Part shown: one piece after another, positions 15,626 to 24,193 of the stretch
Position numbering within the stretch: position 1 is the first letter of the stretch
Layout of the letters: each line of letters starts with the position of its first letter
Assembly (NCBI RefSeq): GCF_017301735.1
Contig: NZ_CP071090.1
Span: 10,096,001 to 10,160,000, forward strand
DNA: 64,000 nt
DNA from: Pyxidicoccus parkwaysis
Lineage (GTDB): Bacteria > Myxococcota > Myxococcia > Myxococcales > Myxococcaceae
Reading direction: 5' to 3'
Made by a program: the position numbers and the translations under genes
Notes under the pieces: model-generated
What the model was told of the DNA's origin: nothing
The model's input: only the letters and a program-made list of their open reading frames with translations
Databases searched by the model: none

Positions 15626-17017
15626 ATGGCGGAAGCCTTCGATGTGGTGGTGATTGGCGCGGGGCCCACGGGTGAGAACGCGGGCGCGCGCGCCGCGGCG
15701 GCGGGACTGTCGGTGGCGCTGGTGGAGCAGGAACTGCTCGGCGGAGAGTGCTCGTACTGGGCCTGCATCCCCAGCAAGGCGCTGCTGCGTCCGGCGGAAG
15801 CGCTGTGGCTGGCGAAGCAGGCCCCCGGCGCGCGCGAGGCCATCAAGGGACCGCTCGTGGCGAGCGCCGTGCTGGAGCACCGCGACTACATGGTCGGCGG
15901 CTACCGCGATGACTCGCAGGTGAAGTGGGCCGAGGGCGCGAAGATGGCCGTGGTGCGCGGCAACGCGAGGCTCACGGGCCCGCGCAAGGTGCGCGTGGAG
16001 ACGAAGAACGGCACGGTGCGCGAGCTGGAGGCAAAGCGCGCGGTGGTGCTGGCCACGGGCAGCCGGCCTCGCATCCCGGACATCCCGGGCCTGAAGGAGG
16101 CGAAGCCCTGGGACAACCGCGAGGGCACCGGCGCGAAGGAAGTCCCCAAGCGCCTCATCGTGCTCGGCGGCGGCGCGGTGGCGGTGGAGCTGGCGCAGGC
16201 CTGGCGCTCGCTGGGCGCCGAGGTGACGCTGGCCCAGCGCGGCAAGAGCCTGCTGTCGCGCTTCGAGCCCTTCGTCGGTGAGCAGGTCGCGGACGCGCTG
16301 CGCGAAGAGGGCGTGAAGGTGCTGCTGGGCACCACGGCCGCGCGCGTGCAGCGGGCCGGAGACAAGGGCGAGGTGACGGTGACGCTCACCAACGGCGAGG
16401 AGGCCCGCGCGGACGCGCTCCTCGTCGCCATGGGCCGCGTGGCGCGCACGGAGAACATCGGCCTGGAGACGGTGGGCCTGCCGCCCGGCAAGCCCGTGGA
16501 GGTGGATGACCAGCTCCGCGCGAAGGGCGTGGAGGGCGGCTGGCTCTACGCGTGCGGCGACGTGAATGGCCGCAACCTCCTCACGCACATGGGCAAGTAC
16601 CAGGCGCGGCTGGTGGGCGACATCATCGCGGGGAAGAAGGCGCAGGCGTGGGCGGATACGAAGGCCACGCCGCAGGTCATCTTCACGCACCCGCAGGCCG
16701 CGAGCGTGGGTCTCACCGAGGCGAAGGCCCGCGAGGCGAAGCTGCCGGTGCGCACGGTGGAGTACGCGCTGCAGAACGTGTCCGGTACGGGGCTCCTCGG
16801 CCGGGGGCTCAAGGGCACCGCGAAGCTGGTGGTGGACGAGAAGCGCCGCATCATCGTCGGCGCCACCTTCACCGGGCCGGAGGTGGGCGAGATGCTCCAT
16901 GCCGCGACGATTGCCGTGGCCGGCGAGGTGTCGCTCGACACGCTCTGGCACGCGGTGCCGTCGTTCCCCACCATGAGCGAGGTGTGGCTGCGGCTGCTGG
17001 AGACCTACGGGCTGTAG
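15626..17017 (+). CDS. FAD-dependent pyridine nucleotide-disulfide oxidoreductase (mercuric reductase/lipoamide dehydrogenase-like)
   Basis: The 463-residue protein is typical of class I flavin disulfide reductases. It has an N-terminal FAD site VVIGAGPTGENAG, the redox-active pair CSYWAC (spacing C-x4-C, followed by IPSKALLR), and a second Rossmann motif VLGGGAVAVELAQ. The FAD-binding ACGDV segment and the C-terminal dimer motif HAVPSFPTMSE with the His-Glu pair are also present. There is no N-terminal metal-binding domain and no C-terminal Cys pair, so a mercuric reductase role is unlikely. Glutathione, lipoamide or a small-thiol substrate remains open. The ATG at 15626 begins directly at the FAD domain. 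Confidence 0.9.
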   Translation: MAEAFDVVVIGAGPTGENAGARAAAAGLSVALVEQELLGGECSYWACIPSKALLRPAEALWLAKQAPGAREAIKGPLVASAVLEHRDYMVGGYRDDSQVKWAEGAKMAVVRGNARLTGPRKVRVETKNGTVRELEAKRAVVLATGSRPRIPDIPGLKEAKPWDNREGTGAKEVPKRLIVLGGGAVAVELAQAWRSLGAEVTLAQRGKSLLSRFEPFVGEQVADALREEGVKVLLGTTAARVQRAGDKGEVTVTLTNGEEARADALLVAMGRVARTENIGLETVGLPPGKPVEVDDQLRAKGVEGGWLYACGDVNGRNLLTHMGKYQARLVGDIIAGKKAQAWADTKATPQVIFTHPQAASVGLTEAKAREAKLPVRTVEYALQNVSGTGLLGRGLKGTAKLVVDEKRRIIVGATFTGPEVGEMLHAATIAVAGEVSLDTLWHAVPSFPTMSEVWLRLLETYGL

Positions 17018-17042
17018 CCGTGCCCCTGGAGCGGGCTCGAGG

Positions 17043-17068
17043 ACGGCAACCATCCCCGGCGTTGCCGT
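17043..17068 (+). terminator. hairpin after the flavin reductase gene
   Basis: ACGGCAAC and GTTGCCGT form a perfect eight-base stem around a ten-base loop, 25 bases past the stop. It is followed by a GC-rich stretch, not a T-run. Confidence 0.45.
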
Positions 17069-17120
17069 GCGGGGAAGGGCGTGAAATGGTGCCGCCCCTT
17101 CCCCCCTTCCCTCCTCCTCG

Positions 17121-18359
17121 ATGAACGTCGCCGCACCGGGGCCCTCGCGTACCGAAAGTTCCTCTGACCGTTGGGCCGCGGGGTTCTGGTGGCTCGTGCT
17201 CGCGGTGCTCGTCGTGGCCGCGGTGGCCGTGGGCCAGCACCCCCGGCGCGGCGTGGACTTCCGCGTGTACCTCACCGCCGCCGAGCGGTTCCTCGAGGGC
17301 ACCGACCTCTACCGCGTCTCCGACGGCACCATGCCGTTCAAGTACGCGCCCGTCACCGCGCCCCTCTTCATCCCCTTCACCTTCGTCCCCGCGCGCGTCG
17401 CCGTCGCCCTGTGGAACCTCGGTTCCATCCTCGCGCTCGCCGCCGTGGCCCGGCTCACCACGCGCGTGACGCCCGGCCCCGGCGAGGCCACGCCCTGGGC
17501 CTGGGGTCCCTCAATCGCCACTGTCGCCCTGCTTCCCGCCTTCACGTTCGAGCTCTTCTACGGGCAGGTGGACGCGGTGCTGCTGCTCCTCATCGTGCTC
17601 TCCACGCTCGGTGCCGAGCGCGGCCACGTGTGGCGCCCCGCCGCCGCCTTCGCTCTGGCCTTCCTGCTCAAGCCACCGGCCGCGCTCGTGGGCCTGTTCT
17701 TCCTGTGGCGCCGGCACTGGCGCGTCATCGGTGCCACCGCGGCCATCGGCGTCCTGCTCGCGCTGCCCACCCTGGCTCGCTATGGCTGGGACGGCACGCT
17801 CGCGCAGATGCAACTGTGGAGCGAGACGCTCGCGCGCACCACGCCGCCGTGGGCGCTGGGTGCCAATCCGCAGGGCCTGCCCACGCTGCTGCTCTCGCTG
17901 GTGCTGCCCGCGGAGTCCATTCCTCCTCCGGGGAGCATGACGCTCGCGCAGGGGGTGGCCATCGCGCTCTTCCTCGCGGCCGTCGTGTGGGCCCGGCCTG
18001 GCCCCGCGGACCTGCTCGCCATGTGCTGTCTGGGAGTGACGCTCCTGTCGCCGCTCGCGTGGCGCGCCAACTACGTGCTCGCCTGGCCCATGGTGCGCGC
18101 CGCCGCCGAGGGCCGGTACAAGCCGAACCTCGCCCTCGTGGCGCTCATCGCGCTCACCGGCGTGCTCGTGTCCGACTCGGGGCTCGGGCCCGCGCTGTCA
18201 CATGACGTGCTGCTGTGGAGGCCGTTCGCCGTCGTCTACTCGGTGCTGCTGATTGCCCTCTTGTGGCAGGTGCGCCGCGCGGGAGCGCCTCGCGCGGTGA
18301 CGGCGGAGGGCGCGCTGTCACGACTGCCTCGCGCGTTGCCCGGCATGCGCGCGCCGTAA
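17121..18359 (+). CDS. GT87/DUF2029-type membrane glycosyltransferase
   Basis: This 412-residue protein has about nine to eleven transmembrane helices. The first loop carries the family pattern HPRRGVDFRVYLTAAERFLEG, with the Asp that is catalytic in GT-C enzymes, then YRVSDGTMPFKYAPVTAPLF. Related proteins are polyprenol-phosphate-mannose dependent mannosyltransferases and act on the outer side of the inner membrane. The C-terminal 25 residues are basic and cytoplasmic. The start has no visible Shine-Dalgarno site (only a pyrimidine-rich leader), so it is less certain. The gene stands alone between a hairpin and the Ton operon. Confidence 0.82.
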   Translation: MNVAAPGPSRTESSSDRWAAGFWWLVLAVLVVAAVAVGQHPRRGVDFRVYLTAAERFLEGTDLYRVSDGTMPFKYAPVTAPLFIPFTFVPARVAVALWNLGSILALAAVARLTTRVTPGPGEATPWAWGPSIATVALLPAFTFELFYGQVDAVLLLLIVLSTLGAERGHVWRPAAAFALAFLLKPPAALVGLFFLWRRHWRVIGATAAIGVLLALPTLARYGWDGTLAQMQLWSETLARTTPPWALGANPQGLPTLLLSLVLPAESIPPPGSMTLAQGVAIALFLAAVVWARPGPADLLAMCCLGVTLLSPLAWRANYVLAWPMVRAAAEGRYKPNLALVALIALTGVLVSDSGLGPALSHDVLLWRPFAVVYSVLLIALLWQVRRAGAPRAVTAEGALSRLPRALPGMRAP

Positions 18360-18568
18360 CGTTGCCGTCGCCAATCTGAAGGCGTCGTCACGCGACTCTC
18401 GCGCTCGCTTCGTGTCAGACCCGCAACGCTGAAGCCAGTGCCGTCACGAATGCGTCTCGCGCGGATGTGTGCCCGCGAGCCGTGACGCATCCGTCATTCG
18501 TTTGCGTGTGAAGTGTCACGGGCCCCGGACATCCACGAGACATGGCGCCGCTATACGCGCATGCAGCC

Positions 18569-19336
18569 ATGTTCGAAACGTTCGACAGCGCTACCGACGT
18601 CAGCTCCGCGCGACGGTTCGCGCTCTCCACCACCGCGTCCATCGGCGTGTTCGTGCTGATCGGCGTCGCCGTGGTGTCCGCGGCCAACAAGGTGCGCGAG
18701 GTCATCCAGGAGAAGAAGGGCGTGGACGTCGTCTTCCGTCCGCCTCCGCCTCCCGTCGTCGAGGTGAAGCCGCCGCCTCCGCCGCCGCCCCCTCCGCCCA
18801 AGCCGAAGCTGGCGCCGAAGCCCGCGCCGCCCGCCGCCAGCGCACCTCCCGCCGCGCCCACCGTCGCTCCCGCGCCGCTCGTCGCCCCCGACGCCGTTCC
18901 GCTGACGAAGCCCCCCGAGGCCGAGAAGGAGGTCGTCGCCGCCGCGCCCATCGCCGTGGGCGGCACCGGCACGCTCGTGCCTGGTGGCATCGTCGGTGGC
19001 ACCGGCACCGGTGAGGGACTTTCGGGCGGAGGCGGCCGCGCGGCCCCCATCAACCTCCCGGAGTCCGCGACTCCGCCGGAGCCGCTCGAGTCCAACCTCA
19101 TTCCCGAGTACCCCTCCGAGGCCCGCTCCAAGGGACTCGAGGGCATGGTCATCCTCAAGGGCGTCGTCGAGGTCGACGGCCGCGTCACCAACCTCAAGGT
19201 GATGCGCGGCGATGAGCCCTTCGCCAGCGCGGCCCTCGCCGCCGTGAAGACGTGGCGCTTCAAGCCCGCCGTCGTCTCCGGCCAGCCCACCGCCGTCTTC
19301 CGCATCTTCAAGGTTCCCTTCCGCCTCAAGTCGTAG
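18569..19336 (+). CDS. tonB: TonB-like energy transducer
   Basis: The product (255 residues) has a short cytoplasmic start, one transmembrane helix (about residues 20-42), a long Pro-rich spacer with a run of about ten prolines and KPKLAPKPAPP, a Gly-rich linker, and a C-terminal TonB domain. That domain contains LIPEYPSEARSKGLEGMV and the late VKTWRFKPA. TonB carries inner-membrane energy from ExbB/ExbD to outer-membrane receptors. The start could also be the Met at 18542, nine codons earlier; neither has a clear ribosome site. It is the first gene of a tonB-exbB-exbD-exbD run, 34 bases before exbB. Confidence 0.9.
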   Translation: MFETFDSATDVSSARRFALSTTASIGVFVLIGVAVVSAANKVREVIQEKKGVDVVFRPPPPPVVEVKPPPPPPPPPPKPKLAPKPAPPAASAPPAAPTVAPAPLVAPDAVPLTKPPEAEKEVVAAAPIAVGGTGTLVPGGIVGGTGTGEGLSGGGGRAAPINLPESATPPEPLESNLIPEYPSEARSKGLEGMVILKGVVEVDGRVTNLKVMRGDEPFASAALAAVKTWRFKPAVVSGQPTAVFRIFKVPFRLKS

Positions 19337-19370
19337 GTCTCACCCCGCCCTGCCCCCAGGAGCCCCCGTC

Positions 19371-20123
19371 ATGAATTTCAATCTCAGGGACATCTACAGC
19401 CACATGGGCGTCTTCGCCCTGGGCATTGCGTGGACCCTCGTCCTCTTCGCCATCGCGTCCCTCGCGGTGTTCATCGAGCGCCTCTTCGTCTTCTTCCGCT
19501 CGCGCTCCATCTCCAAGCGCTTCGCGGCGCGCGCCGGTCCGTTCCTCGTCCAGCACCAGCACGAGGCGCTGGTGAAGGAGGCCGAGGCGACGAAGGGCAG
19601 CCACCTCGCCATGCTGCTCGGCGGCGGCATGAAGACGTTCCTCGCGAAGTGCCGCGCGCCGGCCGGCAAGCTCGGCCCCGTGGAGCTCACGCGCCGCGAG
19701 ATGGTGCGCCTCAGCGAGCGCGTCAACGCCGACGTGCGCCGCGGCATGTCCGTGCTCGCCACGGTGGGCTCGGTGGCCCCGTTCGTCGGTCTGCTCGGCA
19801 CGGTGGTGGGCATCATCGAGGCCTTCGCCGGCATCGCGAAGGAGGGCTCGGGCGGCCTCGGCGCGGTGTCCGCCGGCATCGCCGAGGCGCTCGTCGTCAC
19901 CGCGCTCGGCCTGCTCGTCGCCATCCCCGCGGTGCTGATGTTCAACTTCCTGACCACCCGCGCGGACGCGCTCCAGCTCTCGCTGGACGCCGCCCGGAGC
20001 GAGTTCATGGACTACCTGGAGGACCTGGGCGCGGTGAAGCCCACCGCCGCGAACGGCGCCGCGGTCGCCACCGGTCCCGAGCTCGCCACCCACCGGGAGG
20101 GGCGCGATGTCCGCCCGGCGTAA
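19371..20123 (+). CDS. exbB: ExbB/TolQ-type proton channel subunit
   Basis: The 250-residue protein has the MotA/TolQ/ExbB layout: a first transmembrane helix (about residues 14-36), a long cytoplasmic loop, and two further helices. The third-helix region carries the family signature VGSVAPFVGLLGTVVGIIEAF and the ensuing GIAEALVVTALGLLVAIPAV. With ExbD it forms the proton-driven motor that energises TonB. Its last codons overlap the next exbD gene by 17 bases, which implies coupled translation. The C-terminal 25 residues are polar and poorly conserved. Confidence 0.93.
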   Translation: MNFNLRDIYSHMGVFALGIAWTLVLFAIASLAVFIERLFVFFRSRSISKRFAARAGPFLVQHQHEALVKEAEATKGSHLAMLLGGGMKTFLAKCRAPAGKLGPVELTRREMVRLSERVNADVRRGMSVLATVGSVAPFVGLLGTVVGIIEAFAGIAKEGSGGLGAVSAGIAEALVVTALGLLVAIPAVLMFNFLTTRADALQLSLDAARSEFMDYLEDLGAVKPTAANGAAVATGPELATHREGRDVRPA

Positions 20124-20514
20124 GGCCATCGTTCCCGAGATGAACGTGACGCCGTTGGTGGACGTGGTGCTCGTCCTCCTCATCATCTTCATGGTCGTCA
20201 CGCCGCAGATTGAGGCCGGCGCCTCCGTGGAGCTGCCCACGGCCGCGAACCCGGACAAGGAGAACAAGGAGCTGAAGCCCGTCACGGTGAGCCTGGCCTC
20301 CAACGGTGCCTTCTTCCTGGACCGCAAGGAGCTGAAGCGCGACGCACTCCTCACCGAGCTGAAGGCCCTGCACGAGAAGGACCCCGACGCGCCCGTCGTC
20401 CTCAAGGCGGACCGCGGCGCGCGCTACTCCGAGGTGCGCGGCCTCTTCAAGTCGATGCAGGACGTGGGCTTCCCCGGCATCAACCTGCAGGTCGTCGACA
20501 GGCCGAAGCACTAG
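20107..20514 (+). CDS. exbD: ExbD-type motor subunit, copy 1
   Basis: This 135-residue protein has a short cytoplasmic N-terminus, one transmembrane helix with the conserved acidic residue (Asp19 in MNVTPLVDVVLVLLIIFMVV) and a periplasmic domain ending in a peptidoglycan-facing fold. The Asp carries protons through the ExbB channel. It starts inside the end of exbB. A second exbD with an almost identical helix follows after 11 bases, so the motor may use a mixture of two ExbD proteins, as seen in other Ton or Tol loci of proteobacteria. Confidence 0.93.
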   Translation: MSARRKAIVPEMNVTPLVDVVLVLLIIFMVVTPQIEAGASVELPTAANPDKENKELKPVTVSLASNGAFFLDRKELKRDALLTELKALHEKDPDAPVVLKADRGARYSEVRGLFKSMQDVGFPGINLQVVDRPKH

Positions 20515-20525
20515 GAGGACACGCC

Positions 20526-20951
20526 ATGGCATTCGACGTCGGAGGCGGAAAAGGCGGGCTGCGCCCGTCCATGAACGTGACGCCGCTGGTGGACGTGGTG
20601 CTCGTTCTCCTCATCATCTTCATGGTCGTCACCCCGCTGCTCACGAAGCAGATGTGGATGACGGTGCCGGCGAAGAACGACAAGCAGGACCAGCCGCCGC
20701 CTCCTCCCGATGCACTGCCTCCGGTGGTGCTCACGGTGGACAAGACGGGCGTGCTGCGCATCAACCGCGAGGAGGTTGCTCGCGACCAGATGGTGGCCCG
20801 CCTGCAGCGCATGCTCAATGCGCGTCCGGACAAGATTGTGTTCTTCGACGCGGGTGATGACGTGCCGTACGGCGCGGCCATGGATGTCTTGGATTTGGCG
20901 CGCGGCGGGAACATCACCATCGGCGTGCTGCCGGACAAGCTCGCCGACTGA
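20526..20951 (+). CDS. exbD: ExbD-type motor subunit, copy 2
   Basis: The 141-residue product repeats the ExbD plan: a Gly-rich start, a transmembrane helix with Asp23 in NVTPLVDVVLVLLIIFMVV, and a periplasmic domain with a Pro/Asp-rich insert (PPPPPDALPP) not present in the first copy. The helix is almost identical to that of the upstream exbD while the periplasmic parts differ, suggesting an old duplication with separate contacts to the outer layers. AGGAGG lies about six bases before the ATG. It is followed by a hairpin and then the receptor gene. Confidence 0.92.
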   Translation: MAFDVGGGKGGLRPSMNVTPLVDVVLVLLIIFMVVTPLLTKQMWMTVPAKNDKQDQPPPPPDALPPVVLTVDKTGVLRINREEVARDQMVARLQRMLNARPDKIVFFDAGDDVPYGAAMDVLDLARGGNITIGVLPDKLAD

Positions 20952-20961
20952 AGCAGCCCAC

Positions 20962-20993
20962 GGCGGGCCGTGACGCCGAGTTTTCGGCCCGCC
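20962..20993 (+). terminator. hairpin between exbD2 and the receptor gene
   Basis: GGCGGGCC and GGCCCGCC form a perfect eight-base stem around a 16-base loop ending in TTTTC. It could partly terminate transcription after the motor genes, or act as an RNA processing site that sets receptor level apart from motor level. Confidence 0.45.
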
Positions 20994-21064
20994 GCCTGAA
21001 TCGTCACAGGTCATCCATTCAGACGCCATGCGTGTCGCGTTCTTTACGCGCGCTGACCGCCGGC

Positions 21065-21070
21065 AAGGAG
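21065..21070 (+). promoter_or_regulatory. ribosome binding site fixing a TTG start
   Basis: AAGGAG lies seven bases before TTG at 21078-21080. No ATG or GTG in frame nearby gives a signal peptide, so this site decides the start of the receptor gene. Confidence 0.75.
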
Positions 21071-21077
21071 ATTTCTG

Positions 21078-24000
21078 TTGTCTCGCAACGCCCTATCGCG
21101 CGCCTTCGTGGCAGCGCTCACCCTCCTCGTCACGCCCGTGCTCGCGCAGTCCGGCGGCACGGACGTCGCGGCTCCGACGCCCATCGGTCCGTCCGTCACC
21201 TCGCCGTCCTCCGCGCAGCCGTCTGGAACGAACGTTCCTTCCGCGTCCCCCGCGACTCCCGCGCCTGGAACGAACGTTCCTTCCGCCCAGACCGCCGCGT
21301 CCGAGGCCGGAACGAACGTTCCTTCCAGCGCGACCGCGCAGCAGCCCACGGCTCCGGCTGACGGCACCACCGCCGGGCAGGCCGATGCCGCCGCCCAGCC
21401 GGGTGACACCGCTCCGTCCGAGGCCACTGCCGCCGGCACCGACGCCTCCACCGACGAGGCCATGCTCGCGGAGTCCGCCACGCCGCCGGCCGGCTTCACC
21501 GGCATCTACGGCCGCGTGATTGACCAGGCCAACAGCGAGGGCCTCATCGAGGCCACGGTGAAGGTCGTCACGGGCGCGCAGAAGCAGGCGCTCACGGACC
21601 TCGATGGCAACTACCGTCTGGCCCTGCCGCCCGGCAAATACGACCTGCGCGTCTTCTACGACGTCTACCAGGGCCGCCGAATCACCGGCGTCGTGGTGAC
21701 GCAGGGCAAGGCCACGAAGCTCGACGTCGCGCTCAGCGCGGACGTGGGCGCGGTGCAGGAGGTCGTCGTCGAGGCCCGCGCCGACCGCCGCGCCGAGGGC
21801 GCCCTCCTCCAGGAGCGCAAGAAGGCCGCCGCCGTCTCGGATGCCATCAGCGCGCAGGAAATCGCCCGCACGCCGGACTCCAGCGCGTCCGACGCCGTGA
21901 AGCGCGTGGTCAGCGCCACCGTCGTCGACGGCCGCTACGTCCTGCTGCGCGGCCTCGGCGGCCGGTACAGCACCACGCTGCTCAACGGCGCGCTGCTGCC
22001 CAGCCCCGAGCCCGACGAGCCCAGCGTCCCGCTGGACCTCTTCCCCACCGCGCTGCTCGCCAACCTCAACGTCGTGAAGAGCTACACCGCCGACCTGCCC
22101 GGCACCTTCGGCGGCGGCACGCTCCTCATCGAGACCAACACCTACCCCAGCCAGTTCGAGTTCAAGCCGCGCATCACCCTCGGCGGCGACACCGTGACGA
22201 CGGGCCAGGAGCGCAACTCGCAGCAGGGCGGCGGCCTGGAGTGGCTCGGCTTCGCGAGCAGCCAGCGCCGGCTCCCCGAGGCCATCCCCACCAGCCACGA
22301 GCTCGGCGCCAACGGCGAGTCGGGAGAGGCGCTGGAGCAGCAGTGGGAGAGCTTCCCCAACGTGTGGCGCACGCAGCGCAAGACGGCTCTGCCCAACCTG
22401 GGCCTCAGCGCGTCCGTGGGTGACACGCTGCGCTTCGAGAACCGCCGCCTGGGCTACCTGGCGACCATCAACTACGGCCACAAGGAGTCCACGCAGGTCA
22501 ACAGCTTCGGCCGCGCCAGCTTCAACGAGAACGGCGAGTTCATCCGCAACGACGATGCCCAGGTCACGCAGGGCGTGGAGACGGCGAACCTCAGCGGCCT
22601 CGCCAGCGTGGGCTACCAGTTGGACCGCGACAACGAGCTGACCGCCTTCAGCCTCTACACGCGCGGCACCGACACGCGCACCGTCACCAGCACGGGCATC
22701 GACTCGCTGAAGGGCGACCGCTACGAGGGCAGCCGGCTCCAGTTCATCGTCCGCCAGCTCTCCTTCAACCAGCTCCGCGGCTTCCACCGTCTGGGCCTGC
22801 TCGGCGACGCCGAGGTGGACTGGCAGGCCAACCTGTCCCGCGTGGACCGCGACGAGCCGGACACGCGCGACTCGCTCTACAGCGACAGCCTCAGCACGCC
22901 CACGGGCTCCCTGTCCTTCCCCAACCAGGCCAACAGCGGCGAGCGCTTCTTCGCGGACCTCGGCGAGACGTCCGGCGGCGGCAGCCTCAACCTCACCATC
23001 CCCTTCACCGACGTGCGCCTCAAGGTGGGCGGCCTCACGCAGCTGTCCTCGCGCGACTTCCGCGCCCGCCGCTTCCGCTACAGCATCGTCCCAAGCCAGG
23101 AGGTGGACCGCACCCTCCCGCCCGAGCAGCTCTTCGGCCCCGAGCTGCTCGGCAACGGCATGCGCCTGCGCGAGGCCACCCGTCCGGACAGCGATGCCTA
23201 TGACGCGTCGCTCGCCATCTACGCCGGCTACGTGTCCGCGGACGTCACCCCCACCGACAAGCTGCGCCTGGTGGGCGGCGTGCGCTTCGAGGCGTCCCGT
23301 CAGGTGTTGACGGCGCTGGACCAGTTCTCCGGCGAAGAGGCCAACCGCAACGAGGTCAACTACGCGGACTGGCTGCCCGCCTTCAACGCCATCTACGCGC
23401 TCACCCCGACGGTGAACCTGCGCGCGGGCTACAGCTACACGCTGGCGCGCCCCACCTTCCGCGAGCTGGCGCCCTTCGCCTTCTACGACTTCATCCGCCG
23501 CCGCAACGTGTCCGGCAACCCCGCGCTGAAGCAGACGCGCATCCACAACGTGGACACGCGCGTGGAGTGGTTCGTTGGCGACAACGAGGTGCTCGCCGCC
23601 AGCGCCTTCTACAAGCGCTTCGAGAACCCCATCGAGCGTGTCATCAACTCCGAGGGCGCCGGTGACTTGAGCTTCGAGAACGCCGCGGGCGCCGACACCT
23701 ACGGCGCGGAGCTGGAAGGCCGCGCCTCGCTGGCCCGCCTCTCCGAGTCGCTGCGCGCCTTCCGCGTGGGCGCCAACCTCACCCTCATCCGCTCGCAAAT
23801 CGACCTGGGCGAGCTCCAGGGACTGCAGACGAACGCGAAGCGGCCGCTGCAGGGCCAGTCGCCGTACGTCATCAACGTCAACCTCGGCTACGAGCGCCCG
23901 GAGAGCGGCACCGAAGTCGCGCTGCTCTACAACGTCTACGGACGGCGCGTCAGCGAGGTGGGCACCAACGGCCTGCCGGACGTCTACGAGCAGCCCTTCC

Positions 24001-24167
24001 ACCGCGTGGACCTGGCGCTGACGCAGCGGCTCTCCGCCACCACGCAGCTGAAGCTCACCGCCTCCAACCTCCTCGACTCGAAGGTCACCCTGCAACAGGG
24101 CGACGTCTCCATCCTCCAGTACCGACCGGGCATCGCCTTCACGGCGCAGTTCGGCCTCTCCCTGTAA
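21078..24167 (+). CDS. TonB-dependent outer-membrane receptor with N-terminal carboxypeptidase-regulatory-like domain
   Basis: The 1029-residue protein starts at TTG and has a signal peptide (residues 1-24, cut near VLAQ). A low-complexity Ala/Thr/Pro linker with three 14-residue repeats (each starting GTNVPS) follows, then a carboxypeptidase-regulatory-like domain (about residues 140-225, GIYGRVIDQANSEGLIEATV). After it come a plug domain (EVVVEARADRR, then LLRGLGGRYSTTLLNGALLP) and a long beta-barrel ending in the aromatic-type AFTAQFGLSL. This is the plan of TonB receptors that import large or unusual substrates. The substrate is unknown. The motor genes lie upstream and a beta-helix lipoprotein follows after 26 bases. 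Confidence 0.92.
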   Translation: MSRNALSRAFVAALTLLVTPVLAQSGGTDVAAPTPIGPSVTSPSSAQPSGTNVPSASPATPAPGTNVPSAQTAASEAGTNVPSSATAQQPTAPADGTTAGQADAAAQPGDTAPSEATAAGTDASTDEAMLAESATPPAGFTGIYGRVIDQANSEGLIEATVKVVTGAQKQALTDLDGNYRLALPPGKYDLRVFYDVYQGRRITGVVVTQGKATKLDVALSADVGAVQEVVVEARADRRAEGALLQERKKAAAVSDAISAQEIARTPDSSASDAVKRVVSATVVDGRYVLLRGLGGRYSTTLLNGALLPSPEPDEPSVPLDLFPTALLANLNVVKSYTADLPGTFGGGTLLIETNTYPSQFEFKPRITLGGDTVTTGQERNSQQGGGLEWLGFASSQRRLPEAIPTSHELGANGESGEALEQQWESFPNVWRTQRKTALPNLGLSASVGDTLRFENRRLGYLATINYGHKESTQVNSFGRASFNENGEFIRNDDAQVTQGVETANLSGLASVGYQLDRDNELTAFSLYTRGTDTRTVTSTGIDSLKGDRYEGSRLQFIVRQLSFNQLRGFHRLGLLGDAEVDWQANLSRVDRDEPDTRDSLYSDSLSTPTGSLSFPNQANSGERFFADLGETSGGGSLNLTIPFTDVRLKVGGLTQLSSRDFRARRFRYSIVPSQEVDRTLPPEQLFGPELLGNGMRLREATRPDSDAYDASLAIYAGYVSADVTPTDKLRLVGGVRFEASRQVLTALDQFSGEEANRNEVNYADWLPAFNAIYALTPTVNLRAGYSYTLARPTFRELAPFAFYDFIRRRNVSGNPALKQTRIHNVDTRVEWFVGDNEVLAASAFYKRFENPIERVINSEGAGDLSFENAAGADTYGAELEGRASLARLSESLRAFRVGANLTLIRSQIDLGELQGLQTNAKRPLQGQSPYVINVNLGYERPESGTEVALLYNVYGRRVSEVGTNGLPDVYEQPFHRVDLALTQRLSATTQLKLTASNLLDSKVTLQQGDVSILQYRPGIAFTAQFGLSL
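21225..21350 (+). repeat. three 42-bp in-frame repeats with palindromic core
   Basis: GGAACGAACGTTCCTTCC starts at 21225, 21267 and 21309, exactly 42 bases apart, so the units are 14 codons each (GTNVPS plus eight variable residues). Each core contains the inverted repeat GGAACG-AA-CGTTCC. The units encode part of the linker behind the receptor signal peptide. Confidence 0.85.
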
Positions 24168-24193
24168 CGCCTCACCTGAAAGGAAGTCCTCTC

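Noticed and set aside
15107-15653. Plus-strand ORFs in the gap between rbfA and the flavin reductase
   Set aside because: Pro/Arg/His-rich translations without start signals; overlapping frames are equally open, as expected from base composition.
15626-17017. Mercuric reductase
   Set aside because: There is no N-terminal metal-binding domain, no C-terminal Cys pair and no mer gene nearby; only the general disulfide reductase call is supported.
21225-21350. Three regularly spaced repeats as a possible CRISPR array
   Set aside because: The repeats are 18 bases with 24-base intervals, in frame inside a coding region, and no cas gene is present.
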